DNA of 64,000 bases from Fremontodendron californicum (Eukaryota > Streptophyta > Magnoliopsida > Malvales > Malvaceae), in NCBI GenBank assembly GCA_030761205.1, contig JAULJL010000025.1, forward strand, positions 5,585,501 through 5,649,500. Direction: 5' to 3'. Positions 58,253 through 64,000 of the stretch are shown here, in pieces (position 1 is the first letter of the stretch; the number at the start of each line of letters is the position of its first letter). A program made the translations under genes and the position numbers. The notes under the pieces are model-generated. The model was not told the origin of the DNA. It was given only the letters and a program-made list of their open reading frames with translations, and made no database searches.

Positions 58253-60822
58253 ATATATATATATATACATTGTTTATAGCTTAAAGCCTCAGAGTTTGGA
58301 CTTGTAAAACAGAATGCACCATCATTATTTGTGATTTTGGTCTTTTACGTTTTTAATTTTTAATTTTTTTTTTGTAGTGGCTTTTGGTTTTGGGTTTGTA
58401 CTTTCTAGCCTTTGGTATTTCCCCCCCCCCCCCAATTTTTTATGTTTTATTAGTCATCCTTCATTTCCGGGATATAATATTATCTATTATCTGCCACTAT
58501 CTTTTTATTTATTTTTTTCAAAAATAAATGTGAAATCTTATTAAAGAAGAATATAATTAATACAAGAAGTATATATTTACTATATATTTTTTTCTGAATA
58601 TTGGTGCTAAAGCTCTTTTCGAAGGAGTTGAAAAAGATAAAGAAGAAAAGAAAAAGAATTTTTTTTTGAAATAAAAAAAAAATAAATGAAAGGAAAATAA
58701 AGATAATGATAAATTATTATATATATCATTTTTCATCAACTGCAAATTAATGGATGCATTTGCGATAACATATAAAAATTAAAAGGCTGTACCAACTCAT
58801 GAAGATAAGCTAGTACCTATTAATGCATGGTTCGATTATAGGTGCAACAAAGTTCAACAAAAATTAACTATAATTAGAAAAAGACAATGGAAAAATCAAC
58901 GAAAGCGATGGCACTTATTTTCTTCTAGTTAACCAGCGAGCCTGAGAAAAAAAGGGTTTAATGCAATAAGAGAGTCCAAAGGAAATGCAAATTGAAAAAT
59001 ATTGATATACGACCTTATGTGTCAACACATTGAGTAAAAAGGCCTATATATTTGTATTTTTTTTTTTTTTTTTACAAAAATTTCGGAGAAAATCTTAATG
59101 CAAGTAAAGGATGTCAATTATTATGAGAAAGGATTGTATGAAACGATTATTCTACGTTAGCATATATTCATTCTATTCAAATCATGTCACGTAATCAAGT
59201 TTTTAGAAAAAATCAATTATTTATTATAATAATCATTAATGAATTGTTGAAATAAATATTTATCATTTAATTATTACATATAATATGTAATAAATACTTG
59301 ACTTTTCCAAAAATTTGTTTAACAATGGTGTATATCAAGTCATGTTAAAACGCAAGTGTACTTCTATTTGTAATTGGAGAAGTAAAGCGAATTATATTTA
59401 TATAAAAGAAAATAATATATAGCTCACCAAACCGATTACAATAAGTGATATTTTTCTAGCCAAATTAAGAACAGAAATTAATAGAGCAATCCATATTACA
59501 CTAAAAATAAAAATACAGTAACAAAATTCAATCAAAAATTGAAATACAATGACACAATTTAATCAAATAAAAATAAAATGTCAAAATTCAACCTTCATTC
59601 ATAGTGCACTGATAACATAGCCCTTTATGCTTAATTCTAAATTTTAACTTTTATAAGCTGTAGAAGATAGCTGAATTACGTATTTTGTTAATTGATGAGT
59701 ACTAATTAATCACTCTTTAAAATAGATAGATAAATATGTGAAAGTTTACTGCTAGAAAAAAAATAGTATGCGAACGCAAGCACATTCTAGAAGTATATAT
59801 GATCAAAATTACTTCCTTGAATTTCCTTCTCCTCATGCATCGCTATCACTATCATCATCGTTATTTTCTTTTTCTTCTTCTTCAACTTCAAGCAAAAACA
59901 AAGCACAATGCTGTCCCACCAAAAATTCAATAGCTTTGATTTCAAAGCTATGTATAAAAAGTGCTATGTTGTCCTACATGCTTCTTTTTTTTTTCTCGGT
60001 TTATATAATTGTCATCATTTTCATGGGTTCAAGAGAAATGGGAAAGAACCTTTGAGTGGGTTGCTGTTTATTTTGGTTTGTTTTTGAAGACGTAGTCGAC
60101 TTTTTTGACTGATATTTGAGTATTATTTTCTGCTTGCTTGGTTTTTGAATTTCGCTTTGCCTTCCGTCCTCTTCTTATCTTTGATGACCTTTTTTCCTGC
60201 GAAATATTGTTCTCCTCTTAAAGCTTTTTGTGTTTAGACTTTAGAGATAAAAAGTGCATTGCTGTCTGTCTCACTAATGCAAAATAATTTTGCTAATTGC
60301 TCTCTTTAGTCATTACTGTTATGATTTCAAACAAAGGTAACCAAAATTAAGGGGCTGGGCTGGGCTAAATAAGGAGCTCCAGAAAGAGCTAATTAAATTC
60401 CATTACTCATGTCGAAAATTGGAAACTATAATAATATTTAGTTGAAGGAAAATCCAAGTTGATAAATTAAAAAAAAAATCATCTCATTTATTATCAGCAA
60501 AGGTTTTAGATATATATTTTTAAGATATATTAAAATATAAAAAATTTTAAAATAAGATATATGATAATTTTTAATTTTATTTATGAAATTAAAAATTTTT
60601 GCTGTCAATTTAACGAAAAACAAACTCAAAATTAAAATTAAAAAACTCGTTCCAACTCATCCACAAACTTAGGCTTAAACTCTCGATCTCAATTTGCCTA
60701 AATTTAATAATATCCTGTAACCTGATCAGTTATATATAGATAAACAAAAAATAAACTACCATATTTATTTATATTTAGAAATAAAAACTCAATCAAGATT
60801 GCTCAAACATTAAGGGTGTGTT
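58253..60822. other. MYB downstream and intergenic DNA
   Basis: AT-rich with no supportable gene. A C homopolymer of about 14 lies at 58423-58436. A short open frame at 59768-60055 is Ser-rich and unconvincing. Confidence 0.6.
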
Positions 60823-61372
60823 TGGATGAGAGATTTCAAAAAGGAATTTCATTTGTAGAGACTTTCAAAATTTAAAATTAAATTACTTTGTTTGGTAAAA
60901 TAAAAATTAGAATTTTCAAAAATTTTGAAATTTGAAAGAGAAATTTTAGAAGGCTCAAATTTTCATTCCAAATTCCACCTATAGAGGTAGAATTTGTGAA
61001 ATTCTTTGATTTTTTAATAAGATATTAACATTTATTATGTTTCTTTTTTTTACGCAATTTTTATTTTTTTTCAATTCTAACTACGAAAAATCATTTCAAA
61101 AATCATTTATTATTTTCTTATGTCATTAGTAATATCTAAATATTTTCACAAATCTAACGACACTCATATTGCATAATTTTATCAATATTTTGTTTATTTT
61201 ATCTCTAATATTATTTTTTTACCTCATCAAATTCCAATATTTAAAATTTCTTTGTAAAAAATATTTATCCAAACAATACAATTATAAATGCTAGTATTTT
61301 GAATTGATTCCATTTTAATATACTAGCATTTCAAAAATATTCAAAATTTTAAAATTCCTCATCCAAACACTG
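60823..61372. mobile_element. MITE-like element with GTGTTTGGATGAG ends
   Basis: Starts gggtgtgtttggatgag and ends ctcatccaaacact, an inverted-repeat pair common to several plant MITE families. AT-rich, noncoding. Its right part is repeated in inverted orientation directly after it. Confidence 0.55.
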
Positions 61373-61740
61373 CATTTGGATGAGTAAGTTTAAAATTTTA
61401 AACAAATTTAAAATGCTAGTATTTTAAAATGCATCAATTCAATGTAATTGTATTGTTTGGATAAATATTGTTTAGAAAGAAATTTTGAATATTAGAATTT
61501 GATGAGGTAAAAAATAATTATAATAGAGAAAGAATAATATTATAGATAAAATAAGAATAACATTGAAAAAAAATATACAATATGAGTATCATTAGATTTG
61601 TAAAAATGTATAGATATTACTAATAACATGGGAAAAAAACATTGAAATGGGTTTTCATGATTATAATTGGAAAAAAAAAGTTACGTAAAAAAAAATATTG
61701 ATATCTTATTAAAAAAATCAAAAAAATTCACAAATTTATT
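61001..61740. repeat. Long foldback with almost no spacer
   Basis: About 61001-61370 and 61373-61740 are inverted copies of each other with moderate divergence. Examples are gattttttaataagatatt near 61010 against ttgatatcttattaaaaaaatc near 61700, and aaatgctagtattttgaatt against its inverse near 61420. The centre is at about 61371, between two MITE ends. Confidence 0.75.
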
Positions 61741-62133
61741 ACTAACATTTCCTCATATTGTTTATCTGGTAGCAGAAGAGCACACGAAGCTCCATCTGGA
61801 CGTGGAAAATAAGTTAATATTATTTTTGATTTGCTGAATGAAATATAAAAAAAATAAAATGTTTATTCGATGGAAATAAAATAAAGAGAAATAAATATTA
61901 TATAATTTGATTTATTGAATGAAATAAATAACGAATATTATTATATTGTTTGTTTAGGTAAAATAGTTAAAAATATATGTAAAGAATATCTATAAAATGA
62001 TTAATTTACTTTTGAATTCAATAAATAATGTTTTATTATAAAAATTAAAATTATACTTTAATCATAATTTAATATATATTATTAATTTTTAAAATGATAA
62101 TTTAAATAGTATATTTAAAATGATAATTAAAAA
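61741..62133. other. AT-rich spacer
   Basis: No gene or recognised repeat seen. Confidence 0.6.
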
Positions 62134-64000
62134 TGTAATAACCAATTTTCGTCCGGGTCGGATCCGAATCCGACCCGGGCCAGATGCGAACCGGGCCTGC
62201 TATTCAGCAGGCCCAATCTACAAACCCAGCCCAATTTGGGCCCAAACCCATCAACCCAGGCCCACTGGCCCATTTCCCCAAACCCTACCTTGAAACCCTA
62301 TCCCCTGCCACCAGCCACCCTACCCCTGCCCTGCCGCCTCTACCAACCCTAAACTGCCCCCACCACCAACCCTACAACCAGCCAACCCATCCCCACACGC
62401 CACCCACATGCACACTCAACCTCACACCACCCCTCAACCCCTCCATAAAGCCCCCATCACCAGCAAAAAAAAAAAAGGAGAGGAAGGGAGGAGGCCCCCA
62501 GATTCGAAAAAAACCAGGTTCGGACCCCCCTTTTCACAAAAAAAAAAACAGATCCGGGGTCCGAGACCCCAAATCGGACCCCCCCTTTTTTTTTATCAAA
62601 GCATCCTCAAAAAAGGGGGGAGGAGAATCCAGATCCGGACTCCCCCTGGGAAAAAACCCAGATCTGAGCCCCCTTACGATTCGCAACCCACACAACAACC
62701 AAAAAAAAATACCTGCAAAACAAAAATCAAACCATCGCCAAAAAAAATTTCAAAAACCTAGATCTACGGATCTCGGTGGGGATTCGGGCAAAACGGAGCC
62801 CGAATCCGAGAAGAGGAGATCCGGGCGGTTCGGAAAAGGTTATTTTTTAGCCCATCGGCCGCCGGTGAGCGGCGGCCGGCGACGGAGTGCGGCGGTCGAC
62901 ACGGCGCTCCGACCGTCGGATTCTGGGCTGGGGGTTTCTGTGGGAGGAGAGAAAGAGAGAAAGAGAGAAGAGAAAAAAAAAAGAAAAAATGATTTAAAAA
63001 AAAAAGCTTATATAGCCCCCTGAACCGGGTCAAGGTGACCCGCGCCTGGACCCGAGGGTCGACTCGGGGTCCGCGCGGGTCACCCGTTTATTTTTAAAAA
63101 AACTAAACGGCGCTGAAACGGCGCCGTTTCGATCCAGGGTCTGCGCGTGGACCCGCAGGTCGACCCGGGGTCCGCGCGCCCGACCCGGGTCAAAAAAAAG
63201 AGGCGTCGAAACGGCGCCGTTTAACGCGGGGAGGATCCGCGCTTGGACCCGGATCCGACCCGGGGTCCGCGCGGGTCCCCCCTCCCCCCCAAAAAAAAAG
63301 ATAAAGCTGGGCCAGGCCAGAACCAGGCCTGGTTTTGGGCCAAAGATAAAAAAAAAGAAAGAAGAAAAGAAAAAAAGAAAAGAAAAAAAAAGGAAAAAAT
63401 GAAATAAAAAAAATTTAAAATAAAAATTAAAAAATAAAAAAAAAAAGAAGAAAAATAAAGAAAAAAAAATTTAAAATAAAAAAGAAAAAGATAAAATTCT
63501 AAAAATAAAAAAAGGGAAAAATTAAATAAAAAAAAGAGAAAAAAATTTAAAAAAAATTTACGATTATCTATTTTTTTTTGAAGTTTTGATTTTTGACATT
63601 TTTCAGGTGATTTTACGAAAATCAAGTCCGACATTTTAATTTTCGGATTCTCGACATTTTTGGTATGATTTTAATTTCTTTATTTATTACTATTTTTGTT
63701 TATTTATTTTTGCTCAGTATTCGACGTATTTTTTATTATTCGGTTTCGGTTTTTAAAAATTATTAAAAGCATTTTAACTTTCAAAAAAAAAGATTTTTTT
63801 AATAAATGTAAATTATCGACGACGGAATTCGAAGGACGTCACGGTAGTGATTCCTAAGATATCTTGAGGTGCGAGAATTTCGTTAAATATCACCACGAGT
63901 GGTGGGAGTATTTAGCGACATGCTCGATAAAAAAATTCGTTTTCGTTTAAAAAAAGTGGAAATAAAAAAAAATGAATAAAGAGCGAATATTTATTGCGCT
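62134..64000 (+). repeat. Partial Gypsy LTR running off the window (same subfamily as the solo LTR)
   Basis: Starts TGTAATAACC and continues with the near-palindrome at 62151-62180, a GC-rich U3 (gggcctgctattcagcaggccc...), then an A-rich stretch. After that come sequences that are the reverse complement of 48900-49560 in the solo LTR (for example ttttcaggtgattttacgaa at 63600). Here the LTR is plus-sense. The long open frames in its GC-rich part (62184-63023 and others) are compositional, not genes. Confidence 0.85.

Noticed and set aside
59768..60055. Ser-rich frame of 95 codons downstream of the MYB gene
   Set aside because: No motif or supportive promoter. The Ser run comes from a TCN-rich tract and the rest is not conserved in appearance.
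62184..63023. Long open frame of 279 codons (Pro/Lys/Arg-rich) near the right edge
   Set aside because: It lies in the GC-rich U3 of an LTR and is broken or absent in the related LTRs at 28400-27060 and 51043-49860. Composition alone explains the open frame.

Overview
The window is plant nuclear DNA, from a eudicot. It is very AT-rich and gene-poor, and it is packed with plant-type transposons: Ty3/Gypsy LTR elements, hAT- and Mutator-like non-autonomous elements, and one CACTA-like end. The two ordinary genes are plant genes. One is an intronless tryptophan-decarboxylase-type aromatic amino acid decarboxylase (10304-11797, +). The other is a three-exon subgroup-11-like R2R3-MYB factor (56945-58252, +). 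The species cannot be named from sequence alone.

Layout. 1-10300 holds a local direct duplication with a hAT-like insertion in only one copy, a 1.2 kb Mutator-like element with 9-bp target duplication, a 1.5 kb inverted repeat and two small hAT-like elements leading up to the decarboxylase. 11.8-16.1 kb is AT-rich spacer. 16.1-22.5 kb holds a hAT-like element with CCCGAA-rich ends, then the 5' half of a broken Gypsy element on the minus strand. 25567-52412 is one large Gypsy element on the minus strand, with 5-bp target duplication CAATT. It has lost the end of pol and carries two further insertions. One is a solo LTR inside its 5' LTR (48255-51043, TSD TTACC). The other is a young 9.0 kb LTR element on the plus strand inside its protease codons (31697-40704, TSD GCACT). 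After a spacer come the MYB gene, a foldback repeat, and an LTR of the solo-LTR family that runs off the right edge (62134-64000).

The most unusual object is the 9.0 kb nested element. Its LTRs differ by only 9 substitutions plus one 40-bp and one 4-bp length change. It has a tRNA-Asp-type primer site and a polypurine tract, but no reverse transcriptase or integrase. It has three undamaged reading frames: a gag-like protein related to the Athila gag/protease junction; a 178-residue basic Cys-rich protein with the hallmark layout of the nucleic-acid-binding proteins of Betaflexiviridae (plant RNA viruses); and a 215-residue intronless LONELY GUY (LOG) cytokinin-activating-enzyme homologue with an altered PGGxGT motif. 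Both cargo frames lie just downstream of a TATA-like box and a 3' splice-acceptor-like tract, and the cargo is bracketed by two copies of the element's own noncoding sequence. I infer, but cannot prove, a non-autonomous retrotransposon that has taken up a possible silencing-suppressor gene and a hormone-activation gene.
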